Positions 23,641 through 34,309 of a stretch of DNA of 64,000 nt are shown piece by piece. Position 1 is the stretch's first letter; each line of letters opens with the position of its first letter. The stretch comes from Emydura subglobosa (taxonomy: Eukaryota > Chordata > Testudines > Chelidae), in contig ML679961.1 in the NCBI GenBank assembly GCA_007922225.1, positions 73,326,890 to 73,390,889 on the forward strand. Reading direction: 5' to 3'. The translations under genes were made by a program, and so were the position numbers. The notes below the pieces were generated by a model. The model was not told the origin of the DNA. It searched no databases and saw only the letters and a program-made list of their open reading frames with translations.

Positions 23641-23645
23641 AAGAA

Positions 23646-24049
23646 TTAAAGATGCCGTGATTAAGGGCCTGATTCTTTGTTTCACTGCCTCAATAAATGG
23701 CGTGGTTTCCTAAAGGGCTGACAACCAATGGCACCCTTTGGAGTTAATGACTTATGAGCCTAAATTTAGGCGCCCATTTCTAAAAATCTCATTCCATGGA
23801 AGTCTGTATGTAGGGATCTGACATAAGCAATTGATTGCTTTCCTATATAAACAATATCAGAAGCAGGACCTCAGTCTTTTACATTTCCTTTTTCCAGCAG
23901 TCATAATATAAGCACAACTACTAAGCAAAGGAAATAATTTTTTTTTAAAAATAGGAGAAAATATTAAAAAAAAAAAAAAGAGGAACAGAAAATGCCATGA
24001 GTGATAGTTTTATTCCAAAATCTTTTTGTTCTCTTTTTATTATTCCCTG
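23646..24049. other. unassigned sequence with A-rich tracts
   Basis: 'taaatttaggcgcccatttc' near 23760-23780 resembles the 'ttttcaaaa..taggcgcc' palindromic elements, but a second arm is not clear. A runs lie at 23939-23949 (T/A) and 23965-23978. Confidence 0.4.
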
Positions 24050-24400
24050 TAGTAAAATATTAATAGAGATGATAGCTCTTAACCAAAGTCATTTGTATCA
24101 TCTCACTAGCCTACATGGAATTAAAGAAGAATGAACTTCAGCTCTTTAAGAGAGCAGCAGATAACAATGCAGCATGACAGAGAAATGATTGAATTTGCCA
24201 GCAGTGTTTGTGCAGTGCTTGCTAATTTACAAGGACATTTTCAAGTGTTTCAGCGGCTGGCATTCCTCAGGGGCAGTTCACTTGGGCATTGAAACTGAAT
24301 CAACTTTTAAACGATTTTATTTTTAGTGTGGTTTAAAAAAGCTCAAAGTAAATAGATGTTTTCATAATTAATACAGTAACTGCAAATCATGCAAGGACCA
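24050..24400. other. candidate conserved non-coding element
   Basis: No repeat match and no ORF. Dense regulatory-like words include 'agcagataacaatgcagcat' (GATA- and SOX-like), 'cataattaatacagtaact' (homeobox-like) and 'taatttacaagg'. This is how conserved enhancers in gene deserts often look, but such words are also frequent in AT-rich DNA. Inference only. Confidence 0.3.
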
Positions 24401-24571
24401 TTTGCCTTTGAGGGAGAGAGGACTACATTCTCATTGGGTTGGGTCTTGTTCGCTGTGTTTGGGTAGAAGTACGAAGAGAAAGACTCAGGTTGCTGGATTA
24501 ATACCACTCAGTTGTTCACCAAAACTGGGTTGTAGCTAATGCCTCTCCTTTAAGAGATAATACATAGCAGG

Positions 24572-24745
24572 TGGAAGCACTGTGGTCTGCTGGATTAGGG
24601 TATAGTTTTGGAAGTCAGGAGACCTGGATTTTCTTCCCTGTTCTGCCACTGACATGCTAGATGACCTTGGGCAAATCGCTTCATGCCTCTGTGCTTCATT
24701 TTTCAAATATTGTGAATTAGGACTGGGAATGCTCTATTGTAAAGT
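24572..24745 (+). repeat. MIR-type SINE, plus strand, with head
   Basis: 'gtggaagcactgtggtctgc' (tRNA-like head), 'gtcaggagacctggattttc', 'ctgttctgccactgacatgc', 'gatgaccttgggcaaatcgc', 'tcatgcctctgtgcttcatt'. The 3' part is diverged. Confidence 0.85.
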
Positions 24746-24984
24746 ATTGTACAAGGGCCAAGTGTTAATATTATGTATGATTGGTTCGTACAAAGCCCTA
24801 TACAGGCAGAAGTATTTCCATTTTACAGAGGACATCTATTCATCACATCGTTGGTTCATGCTGTGCTAGTTATGTGGGGCAATGTATCATTTATAGTCCT
24901 GCTGAAAGTGGCAGTATTTCAAAAGGTCAACATGAGGGGAACTTGTGTTGCTTCTGCTCCTGATGTGTTTGCTCTGTGCATTTA

Positions 24985-25225
24985 TGGAGGGTTATTATAG
25001 CCATGTCAGTCCCAGGATGTGAGAGAGACAAGGTGAGTAAGGTAATATCTTTTTTTGGATCAACTTTTGTTTGTGAGATAGAGACATGCTTTCAAGTTTA
25101 CACAGAGCTCTTCTTGAGGTCAGCTCAGAAGAGCTCTGTGTAAGCTCGAATGTTTGTCTCTCTCACCAACAGAAGTTGGTCCAGTCAAAGATATTACCTC
25201 ACCCACCTTGTCTCTCTATTTACGT
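24985..25225. mobile_element. foldback (palindromic) element with ~95-bp arms
   Basis: Left arm from 25021 ('gagagagacaaggtgagtaa', 'ggtaatatct', 'gatcaacttttgtttgtgag', 'ttacacagagctcttctt') is mirrored by the right arm ending at about 25216 (reversed: 'agagagacaaggtgggtgag', 'gtaatatctttgactggacc', 'tgttggtgagagagacaa'). The arms meet near 25116-25122 around 'agctcagaagagctctg'. Outside the left arm, 'ttatagccatgtcagtccca' belongs to the same family's end. A single-arm copy of the family lies at 62153-62300. No coding capacity. Confidence 0.85.
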
Positions 25226-25529
25226 TGGGGACAGTCTGCAAGGCTATTAGCATGGTGATTTTCACCAGCATTTAAATTCACTTAATATATATTAAAAACC
25301 TGAACACATTGTTTGCTGTAAAGTCTGCACAAACAATATATTTTTTCTAGAAATAAGTTACTTTTCCTCAGGGGAAAGAGGCTGGTATTCTGGTTAAAGC
25401 TGCTTTCTCTTCTTGGCTCTTCAGATACTTCCTTCAGTAAGTCACGAAGGTTCAGATTGTGATCTCTTGTTAAGGTTGGTAAGCAGTGACTTCTCAATTA
25501 TTCCCATTGATTTTAATAAGACTACTCAG
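25226..25529. other. unassigned sequence
   Basis: AT-rich; no recognised feature. Confidence 0.4.
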
Positions 25530-25710
25530 ATAAGTGCTCATCATTGTAAATGTGTTCACAATCTGGCCTTCATCACCCTGTACCTCAGTTTCCTCATCTG
25601 TAAAATGGGGATAATACAAAAATACCCAACTCATGGAGGATTTGTCAGTTTTAGATGGGTTCGTTTTTGTAAAATCTTTTAGGACTTTCTGATGCAAGGT
25701 GCAAAGAATT
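25530..25710 (+). repeat. MIR-type SINE, plus strand (3' half)
   Basis: 'ccctgtacctcagtttcctc', 'atctgtaaaatggggataat', 'aactcatggaggatttgtca' and 'taaaatcttttaggactttc' follow the MIR 3' half. Confidence 0.85.
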
Positions 25711-26157
25711 ATTAGAAAAGGCTGCAGAAAAATGTAAGATACACTCCCACAGGAAACAAATATTTTCTATTCAGCACTTTTTCAGTGAGCTCTCTGAGCT
25801 TTAAACATTGCTAGCCAGAGGCTAGACCCACAGCTGGCGTCATTCTTAACACTTGGGAGCAGCACCAATTTACACCAGCTGAGGATCTGACCCCAGACCT
25901 GAAGTAAACTTGTTGGGCACATCACGGTTGGGCTGCAGTCAGACAAGGTGATTTCTGAATTTTCCAGCTATGTTTGAATTTCGATAACAGTAGCTAACTC
26001 TTGTCGCTAAATAAACACTTCTCTTTGTTAGGCTAATGTCAACAGAAAACAGCTGGAAGGCCTGTTATTTTGACACATTGAAACAGATGTGTTTGTTTAT
26101 TTAATTTAACTCCAGATAACAGTTGTCAAGTTCAATTATTCTTAAAAGTAACTCAGC
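25711..26157. other. unassigned sequence
   Basis: 'caccaatttacaccagctga' near 25864 resembles the outer end of the 'tttacacc' palindromic family. Nothing else recognised. Confidence 0.35.
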
Positions 26158-26648
26158 TGGAGTTCTGTGTCCAGTTTTGGGCATCACGTTGTAAGAAAGA
26201 TATGAACAAATTGGAGAGAGTCCAGAGAAGAGTAATAAAAGTGATAAGAGGTTTAGAAAACCTGACCTATGAGGAAAAGTTGAAAGGAACTGGGCATGTT
26301 TAGGCTAGAGAAGAGAAGGCTGAGTCGGGACCTGATAAGAGTCTTCCTATATGTAAAAGGTCGGATGCTGAACAATTGTTCTCCATGTCCACTGAGTGTA
26401 GAACAAGATATAATCAGTTTAGTTTGTAACAAGCGAGCTTTAGGGTAATTATTAGGAAAGCTTTCTAAATATAAAGATAGTTAAGCACTAGAACAAGATA
26501 CCTAGGGAGGTTGTGGAACTATCCTTGGAGGTTTTTTAGAACAGGTAAGACAAATACCTCTCAGGGATGATCTAGGTATTTTTAATACTACTTTAAGGCA
26601 GAGGAGAATGGTCTAGAGGATCTGTTGAGATATTTTCCAGCCCTCTAT
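26158..26648 (+). mobile_element. old CR1 LINE 3' fragment, plus strand
   Basis: 'ggagttctgtgtccagtttt' is followed by 'aattggagagagtccagaga', 'ctatgaggaaaagttgaaa', 'ctagagaagagaaggctgag', 'tctccatgtccactgag', 'tacctagggaggttgtggaa' and 'ggatgatctaggtattttta'. These are the CR1 ORF2 C-terminus (YCVQFWA, LERVQRR, YEEKL, REVVEL regions) and 3' UTR. All frames are broken. Divergence is clearly greater than in the CR1 at 3212. Confidence 0.9.
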
Positions 26649-26800
26649 TTTTCATCATTCAGCGTAAAGAAAGAAACAAAGAAATAAGTGTATCCTTGAG
26701 GGATTGAATGGCGCTGAGGATTAATGGCCTGGAATACCACCTTTGAAAATTGCAGGTCAGATATGAAATTTGTTTGGTAATGCAAGCTGTATAGTTTGGT

Positions 26801-26840
26801 TCTTTCTCTCTCTCTCACACACACACGCACGCACACACAC
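26801..26840. repeat. (TC)n(AC)n compound microsatellite
   Basis: TCTCTC passes into CACACA with CGCACGCA interruptions. Confidence 0.95.
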
Positions 26841-27869
26841 ATCCCTCATCCCATGTGTATTCTAAAATATTACCTACTATTTAAATACTGTGTTATAATT
26901 TGTTTGACTGAAATCTCTGATTTAAAAGAGCAATACTGTGGTTGTCAGAGGCTGTAATAAAATCTCTACAATATTTTCTCCAAGAGTCCTAAAATTTCCC
27001 AGTAGCAAAGGTAAAGACTTTCACATACTTGAAATAGTTGAGGTCTAGTAAATGACCCTGAGTTTGATAGGAGATGTAACCAGTTAGCAGGATCCAGTCT
27101 TGTGCTTGGATTTCCTGTAGGTGCTCACATCAGCTGAGATTCTCACTAGTGCCTTTGTGGCTGTCTCTGAGCTAACAGGGACCTATTAGTAATTATGCTG
27201 AGTAAATCTCAGTGGGAAGTTCTCTAAAAATAACTGAAGTTTCCCATAGAAAACAAGGAGTTTACATGAGAAGCTATAAACTTATCACAGAGGGAAGGTT
27301 TCTGAGACCCAGATTCACTGCAAACTTTATGTAGGATAACATAGATCCACTTTATTTTTTTTTAATCTCGGTTCCTATTTTCACAGTGAAGCATAAAGCA
27401 AGTATCCTTTGAGTCTAACTTTGGACCCACCAATTTTGAATGGGCTGGAAATTAGTTGAAATAAATTGGCTTATCCCTATTGACTGATTAGGGGGGACAG
27501 CTACTAGGCTGTCCTACTGTATCCATTATTTGGAAGTACCTGAGCATGATTGTCCACTGGATGTCAGTGTTTCTGCACAGACAAGTGACTGCAAGCCCAT
27601 TTCACGGACTGAAGATAATCTCCTTAGTTTTAGTCTACCACTGCACATCTTTCATTGCTCATCAGCTGTCCAAAGACCATGAAATGTAGGGATATGAGGT
27701 GAGGGGGTGTAGTGAGGAATGTGGGTTAGGACAAAGTGGAATAAAACCATGACAGGCTATAAAGCAGTTTAAACATTGAGGCAATGTACATTTGTTCTCT
27801 AACCAGTAACAATACCGTGTTTGCAAGGGGGTAGAGCAGGAAATTGAGTGCCACTGGTTTCTGTTCATG
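26841..27869. other. unassigned sequence
   Basis: No repeat or gene recognised. Confidence 0.4.
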
Positions 27870-27965
27870 TGTTTGCCTCTGATTTTTCACATGGCAGTTG
27901 GCAAGTCTCTTTACCTCTTTGTGTCTCACTTTCTCCACCTGTAAAATGAGTTTTTAATCTACTGC
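27870..27965 (+). repeat. MIR-type SINE fragment, plus strand
   Basis: 'ttggcaagtctctttacctc', 'tttgtgtctcactttctcca', 'cctgtaaaatgagttttta' match the MIR core-to-tail region. Confidence 0.75.
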
Positions 27966-27989
27966 AGGCACAACTGGGGCCTCCAGTTG

Positions 27990-28290
27990 CTACTGCAGTG
28001 CAAATAATATTATTGCTAATAATTAATAATGCAGAGTGCTTGACTCATCCTTGCATGAGAGATTCTATAATGCAAAATATGTATTATTGTTCATATGAAT
28101 GCATTAGCTTTGCATGAGTGAGACAAGCATGTGGCTGTTCAGATGCCCCCTACAAAACTATGCTATTCCTGGCTGTAACCATCATTATTAATCACTGATT
28201 GCTAAATCCATTCCCAAATAATACAACACTTTTCATGTCGATATGTTTTGCTTTATGATTTGAAGTGAGGGAAAATTTGTGTATGGTAGG
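27990..28290. other. candidate conserved non-coding element with POU-like words
   Basis: 'atgcaaaat' (28070-28078) and two copies of 'ttgcatgag' (28051-28059, 28110-28118) resemble octamer half sites. They lie with 'taataattaataatgca' and 'catatgaatgcattagct', in sequence with no repeat match and no ORF. Enhancer identity is inference. Confidence 0.35.
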
Positions 28291-28892
28291 AATAGCTTAA
28301 TTCCTGTTTTCCCTCCTTTTAGCTGGAATCCCAGACATTAACAGACACTGCTGAACATGCTCATGTCGGGTCATTGATTTTGTAATCTAAATTGTAGTTA
28401 CATAGAAAAGTGTACACCTGGCAGGTGGTAGAAAAGAGTGATGGGGATATAGGGTAGTTACTCAAATACAATAGCAGCAACAGTTCCTTGCCCTTAAACA
28501 ATAGGGAAAAGTGGTTTGTAACATTTTTGGGACATCCTTATCTATGGTCCTGAGCAGGATTTATGGAGCAACCCAGAAGACTGCCCGCTCAGACAATCTT
28601 CCCCAGGTTTGGTTTTACACTGGACCTTGTGTATGCTGAGAAGTCTTTGAGAGGTTAACGAGTACAGTGTGAACACTCATGCAGTCCAGATATTCCCAGT
28701 AAAGCTCATGAATATAGTAAAGCATAATGGTTTTAGATTAACATACAAGTTTAAGGGATATAGGCACTCACTCTCCTCTTTTAGGCTCTCTTAAAAATCC
28801 CAACCATAATGTAAATAAATAACATACTGAGATTCAGCAGTGCCTTGATTTAATGCACACCCAGTCACCTGGGGTATGATTTTCACTGTTTA
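28291..28892. other. unassigned sequence
   Basis: No gene or repeat recognised. Confidence 0.4.
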
Positions 28893-29019
28893 TTTTAGAG
28901 CAACATTTCTCAATGACTGGTCCATGGTCTGACACTGGTCCCTGAGATCTCCCTGAGACAGTTTAAGAAGGCAGTGAGCTGGTCCCATATCAAAAACGTT
29001 GAGAAACACTGTTTTAGAG
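28893..29019. mobile_element. 111-bp hAT-like MITE with perfect 8-bp target-site duplication
   Basis: The element (28901-29011) starts 'caacatttctcaatga' and, reversed, ends 'cagtgtttctcaacgt'. It is flanked on both sides by an identical 8-bp duplication, ttttagag (28893-28900 and 29012-29019). An 8-bp duplication and CAGTGTTTCTCAA-type ends are the signature of hAT transposons such as the Charlie group. The interior also has 'ggtccatggtctgacactgg' and 'cagtgagctggtcccat' as a partial inverted pair. It is non-coding and must have been mobilised in trans. Confidence 0.85.
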
Positions 29020-30302
29020 CACCCTAAAGTGTGCAAGGGATCTCCCAATACAGACAAGAAGACATGGTCCCTTCTTTTCAGAGAGCACGCTCTAATTGCA
29101 GACATGACACATTAATACAATTATGGGATTACTCAACAGAGAATATTGCACACCAGAAAGGTATCTGTATACCAATACTCATACAAACAATGTTAAATGA
29201 CATTGGTTTGTGGTTGAAACCAGCCTCCTTAAATAAGCTTTTGAGTGAGAAACACCATTAACTAATCAACTAAATCTTCATTCCCCTTGATGGCTACAAT
29301 CTCATGCACCTAGCTGAATGATACACTGTGCTTTTGCACTGTAGCTTTGTTTTGATTAGGCACAGATGCATTTAATTAGCAGTTTGTTTGATCAATTAGA
29401 AAATGAACCCTAAAGTCACCTTGTTGCCTAGATTTGCTTTGAGCAAGGATTTTAATCACAGTGACAACTCCTAAAGAAGAGAAGGGGAACCAATATAATT
29501 AAATCATTAGCCTATAGAAAAACTTTACCTGACTATGCAGGATGGAAATCAAAATATTTTAACTCTACAATGTAGCGATTACCAAACAAGACAAAAGGGC
29601 CAAAAGTTCAATGGATCTGTAATTTTCACCTCTTTCATCATTAGTTTGGAACTCATCTAGGTCATTAATGACTGGATGAAAATTTCAGCAGTACTTACTA
29701 TTTTCCTGTCTCTGCTCCTACTTCCATTGATTTTAATGGGAGTCAAGTTAGGCCAATCTAAAAAGTCACTATTCTGACTGTTTGGCCAATGTGACATAAA
29801 TTTGGTTGCCGCAGTACTTAGGCTTCTTTGAGAAGGCCAACCCTATTTCCTAGTGGACAAATGTGGAGGTATACTGGATATGGATATGTAAAATGCTTGC
29901 ACTGAAACCAGAAACCACACAAAACTGACCTAGGAAGTGAGTAATCTAATCAGGCTTCCAAACCCTCCAAGTATAGTGAAACTAGGTATGAATGGATCTG
30001 AGACCAACTAACATTTTGCAGAAATGTGTAGTTTCGCGTCAGCAGTTAAAAGAGCATTTCTCAGGGAGTTGTTAAGCATCAACGCCAAGTGAAACTCCAT
30101 TCAGGGAATGGAGACAAAGGAAACATACCTACGAATACTTGTGAACCAGTATGGTCCTCACAGCTCTAGTGGTGAACTGACATATTGCAGGAAACCAGAG
30201 GCAGTCCTAGGGGCATTCAAATTCAGATGGCAACTCCTTGGTGACCAAGGTGCAGTGTCTGTCACATGGGGGAATAAAGCAAATTATTTATTTATTAATA
30301 CC
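29020..30302. other. unassigned sequence
   Basis: A trace of the 'ccattgattttaatgggag' palindromic family is at about 29724-29743. No gene recognised. Confidence 0.4.
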
Positions 30303-30341
30303 AAAAAAAAAAAAAAGAGAGAGAGAGAGAGAGGGAGAGAG
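30303..30341. repeat. A14 followed by (GA)n
   Basis: A run at 30303-30316 passes into GAGAGA with one GGG interruption; it has the look of a retroposon A-tail that grew a microsatellite, but no element body is recognisable upstream. Confidence 0.95.
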
Positions 30342-30429
30342 AAGGGGTGATAATGGTGGGACTGTAATACTCAGAACAGCTAAGCCTTTGATGGCAGAGG
30401 GAAAGAGGGTGATTAATGAAACCATTGGG

Positions 30430-30960
30430 CTGTTGATTATTATTTATTATTGTTCATTGGTATTAGTGTAGCACCTAGAAGCACCAACCGAGCCATGTTG
30501 TGCTAGGCCCTGTCTAGATAAATGGTAAGAGATAGTCCCTGCCCAAAACACTGCCAAATCTAATCAAGACTGATAAAAGATGGTGAAAAACAAATATTAT
30601 CTCCATTTCAGACGAGGATGTGAGTGAGTTACAGAGAGATTTAATCCTTGTTACAAAGGGAAATTAACCAACGTTGTCGTTACAGAATAAGCTATTCCTC
30701 AATAGCTCCCTTTGTGGAAACTCTATTCTGGAATAAAAATGATTTTATTGTGGAATAATTACTCCTCTTTGTGAGTTGGGTAATTATTCTGGGATAAAGT
30801 TACTTTTCCATATGGGGGAGTTATACTAGAATAGCAATACCCATCAGTTTCCCTGGTGCAAACAAGGCCTAATTGCTATGCCCAAGGACACACTGAAAGT
30901 CTACAGCAAAGCCATGAACTGAATTCAGATGTCCTGAGTGCTAGTCAAGGATCTTAACAA
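30430..30960 (-). repeat. MIR/L2-type tail, minus strand, split by a palindromic insertion
   Basis: The left part (30430-30665: TTATTA tail, 'gttgtgctaggccctgtct', 'gagatagtccctgcccaaaa', 'atctccatttcagacgagga') and the right part (30868-30960: 'gctatgcccaaggacacact', 'catgaactgaattcagatgt') are the two halves of one minus-strand SINE/LINE tail, in order. Between them lies the unrelated element at 30675-30850. Confidence 0.7.
30675..30850. mobile_element. palindromic MITE nested in the MIR/L2-type tail
   Basis: Repeated 'gaataa..ctattcc' words form inverted pairs: 'gaataagctattcctcaata', 'ctctattctggaataaaaat', 'attgtggaataattactcct', 'gggtaattattctgggataa', 'tatactagaatagcaatac'. The interior 'ccctttgtgg' and 'ccatatggggga' are mirrored. 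It separates two parts of an older repeat, so it is an insertion. Confidence 0.65.
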
Positions 30961-32099
30961 CAAGATGATCATTCCTCACTGAATATCCTATTTCTCTGGT
31001 GATCCTCACATTTTTTCTATAAATATGTAAGTCCAGCACAACTGGGAACTGATGCCTTTCTCCCCAGAATTGGTATATCCTTAACTTCGATACTATTGAG
31101 CTTTTCTTGGGAAAGGCAAACATAATATTTTGTGCTGTTTATCTGCACTGCGGGACCTTTTTAGTCCCATCTGTAAAATATTATGTATTAAATTTATGTA
31201 ATTTTATTTTCCTGAACATGAAACTAGCAGGCTCAAGAATTTCCTACTTGCAGATCATCATCAGCAAATATTGCCTTTTATTGCCAGTGAAAATTGGTCT
31301 AGAATAACAGTGTCTCCAGGCTCCTGTGTGAATGTTCTCAGACGGCAAGGAGGGAGAGGGGAAGCCCTCTGATCACAGATGAAAATATGGTAGCTTCACG
31401 ATGGAAGAAGGAGATCCAAGTTGAAGGTGGAGGAACATGGTTTTTACTAGTGTGTATCAGTTGAAACTTCAGGAGAAAACAAGAAGGTACCATGTAATTA
31501 GTCAGAGATGCCATAGAATTTTTCATAGCCACATATGGTCAGCATCTCTGTTTGGGAGACGGTGACACCTCCAGCAGCCAGCACAGTGTCCCCTCACACT
31601 ACACTTGGGTATTGATTCAGTTTATTCAGAGGGGAAAATGTCACCTTCTAAATCATTTATTTGCAGGTCTCACACTTAAGTACTGAGTAAGGCCCACCCT
31701 GCAAGTTGTTCTGCATGGGTCAGACCCCCCACTAAAGTCATTGGGTTCCGTGCAGGCATGGGGGACTGATACAGAGTTTATTGAAGGATTGGGGCTTCTG
31801 CCCCAGATCCTGCTAAGCTCATCATGTCTCAGGATGTCGCAGTCCAATGAGGGGACCCTTATATATGCTGTACAGTAAAAATAAACAGTAGGGTTTTGTA
31901 GAGAAGAGGAAACCTCTGGTTTCCTGAGGGACTCAGATTTATACCTACCTTTTTGAAGAGTCATATTTTGTTCTGTTTCTATACATCTACTGTGTCATTG
32001 CAGTTGTTTGACAATCCTGTGGATGCTTCCAGTGCAAGCTTGGGACATTAATAAGGGTTTGGACTGAATGCAAAGGAAGTTGCTGTGGCAGACAGCATG
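30961..32099. other. unassigned sequence with a GC-richer repeat-like patch
   Basis: 31680-31815 ('cactaaagtcattgggttcc', 'gtgcaggcatgggggactga', 'aggattggggcttctgcccc') looks like a worn copy of a dispersed family with a 'gaagtcaatgggg' core. The overlapping minus-strand ORF (31653-31964) is therefore not credited as a gene. Confidence 0.35.
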
Positions 32100-32132
32100 T
32101 TTTTTGTTGTTGTTTGTTTTGTTTTGTTTTAA
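32100..32132. repeat. (GTTT)n low-complexity tract
   Basis: TTTGTTGTTGTTTG followed by GTTTT repeats. Confidence 0.85.
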
Positions 32133-34309
32133 TAGATACAATTACTAAATCAGATACCAGATTGTCAAGAGAGTAATATTATCCTATTGTGCACCCAACA
32201 TTAGCCAAATAAATAAGAAAATGAATCAGAAGAGAAACCTTCACACTTATTTGAAATAATTTAAGAGGCAGAAACATAATCAAAATAAAAGTTGGGAAAC
32301 AAAAAATATCAGACTTTCATACATATACTCATCAAAAAGCCCTTGTGTCAAATATGTTTCCATCCATTGTATTTCACATCACCAACGTTACGTGGAAGCC
32401 TATTTCCTGAAAGAAGAATCCCCCTTCCCTTTCTCACCCTTCTACATACTTCACTATGTGATATTGGTAGGAGATGAGCTGTTTAGCAATGGAAAAATAA
32501 AATTACCTCTATCTCCCCATTGTGACTTAAATGTTGCGAATGATAGTGGTGAATGGTGTGCTGAGAGGTACAGTTCCACTAGAGAAATTTGATTCAATCT
32601 CTCTTTCAGGTCCTCACCTCCTATACAATTGATTTTTTTTTAAAGTATCTGTTAATGGAAAACATCAGCACTAATCAAAATTCACCTCAGATCTCTCTTC
32701 CACCTTTGGTGTTTGAATTTAAAAATATAGTTTCTTGTAATAACGTTTATACGGGCACTTCTGAGATTAAAAAACAAATGAAAAAAAAAACAGAAAAATG
32801 ATTTGTTACCCAAAGGTAAGGAACCTCTTTCTAACTGTCTGGTAACGTTTACCTGAAACATCCCACCCAGTTCACAGATATTGATGTGGCTGCACAAGAG
32901 CTGACTCTCTTACTGCTGGTCCCAAGCATTCAAAATCAGGAGTCAACCCCACCAAGCTTATGAGATTTTAAAATATGCATCTTTGAGGAGGCATGTGGAG
33001 TGTTGGGTTTTTTGTTTGTTTGTTTGTTTCACTTTCATTCTGTTTTTTGACCCTTTTACCAACTGTTTGTCCCCAAATTTATGTAAGCATCTCAGGGTCA
33101 AATTTCAATCTGATATGCATATGCAAAAATGCAGGCCTCTCTCTCCCTCTCTATCCTCCTCCCTCATTACTATCCTATCTCCTTCCTGAGCCCACCAGGG
33201 CTTCCTTCTCCTATTCCCAAGCAACAACCTATATGTCTCTCTTTTTCCCTTAACATAAGTGTATCAGTTGTATTTTACTTGCATGTTTCCCAGTACCTCT
33301 TCACAGCTCCTCTTTAGGCTGTCTCCTGCTTCCCACATGTTTCTGTCTCCCTACAGTTTTCTATCCAGCATACTAACCATAGCACCCAGGCGATGACCAT
33401 CTTCCTTGAGGGCAGCCTGCTTTTCTCTCATTTAAAATAACAAAACGTAGTGGCCAGCTTTACTGGGAGTCTCCTTGCTACTGGCAAAGCCTATATGAAA
33501 GGGTGGCTATGAAGGCTGAAGGACATTTGGCTTTAGCTGCATTTAAGGTGATGGGCAAAGGCAGTCATTTTGAATAAAGGACATTTCTTGACGTTTGGAC
33601 CCAGGAATCATGAGAATTAAAAAAAATAATAATGTAATGAGAAATGATGAAATCATGAGTTGGCAACTGTGTTAATTAACTGAGGCTAGTAGCTCATTAT
33701 TTGACATAGCCATAAAGGAAGTGGGAAGGGCTCTCTTGGGAGGGAGTCCTGAGCAGCCAAGCCTGGGAAAAGAGTCTGATCTATATGTTATACAATGGTA
33801 TGTTGTTAGTTTCTGTGTTATAATAAAGCCAAACTCCAGGGAAAGCATGAATTTTGGACTCCACACATTATATGGATTTTATTTTGGAGCAGTCTGGGAA
33901 AGACGCCTGATCACACTGTGTTACTAATAATACCCTAAGTTATTAAAGCTGACGGAATTTTAAACAGACCATTCACATTGAGCATTTGTGCTCTTTGCAC
34001 TCTACAGTCACGCAGCGTGACAAGACTAGTCAGTATTGCTCCCTATTTCTCATCCACTAGCACAATGTTGTTGTTTGAGTTCACAGCACTACAGGGGATT
34101 CTTAAAAAGTTTAATAAAATGGTTTATTTAAATTAAAGTTTTTATTGACAATTAAGTCTTGTAAAATCCCCTTCTTTAATACAAAATTTAAATGTAGTGT
34201 GGAATCTAATGACCTTGACAGTCCAATTTAACTTGGGACCATCCTACTCTTCTCAGTTTTTCTAATAAGGGAAACCCATTTGTATTTGTGTATTTAAGGT
34301 AAGAGGTTA
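32133..34309. other. unassigned sequence, 2.2 kb
   Basis: Contains (TTTG)n at 33008-33029, a pyrimidine-rich strip at 33135-33180, and an A10 run at 32780-32789. No repeat family or exon recognised; overlapping ORFs at 32983-33317 arise from the low-complexity pyrimidine strip. Confidence 0.4.

Larger units (their letters stand above)
21390..23645 (-). mobile_element. decayed non-LTR retrotransposon (not CR1 or L2), minus strand
   Basis: About 2.25 kb reads on the minus strand as one LINE ORF2 in pieces, joined across many stops and shifts. From high to low coordinates it shows the linker after the endonuclease, the reverse transcriptase and a cysteine-rich C-terminus. The phrase order (KRQERWHKCVQSVDF, YDTVWYHGL, YIDDI, APAEYCWQNG, MDCPLYHLDGG) differs from the CR1 and L2 ORF2 copies elsewhere in this window. 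I infer a Jockey/I-group element; the Ingi/Vingi branch is one candidate. Age is high: no intact frame exceeds 85 codons. The 5' part (endonuclease) is missing. Confidence 0.75.

Noticed and set aside
26801..26840. CRISPR-like short repeats
   Set aside because: Simple TC/AC microsatellite with no spacers.
31653..31964. 103-codon minus-strand ORF as a gene
   Set aside because: It overlaps a dispersed repeat-like patch (31680-31815) and has no domain.
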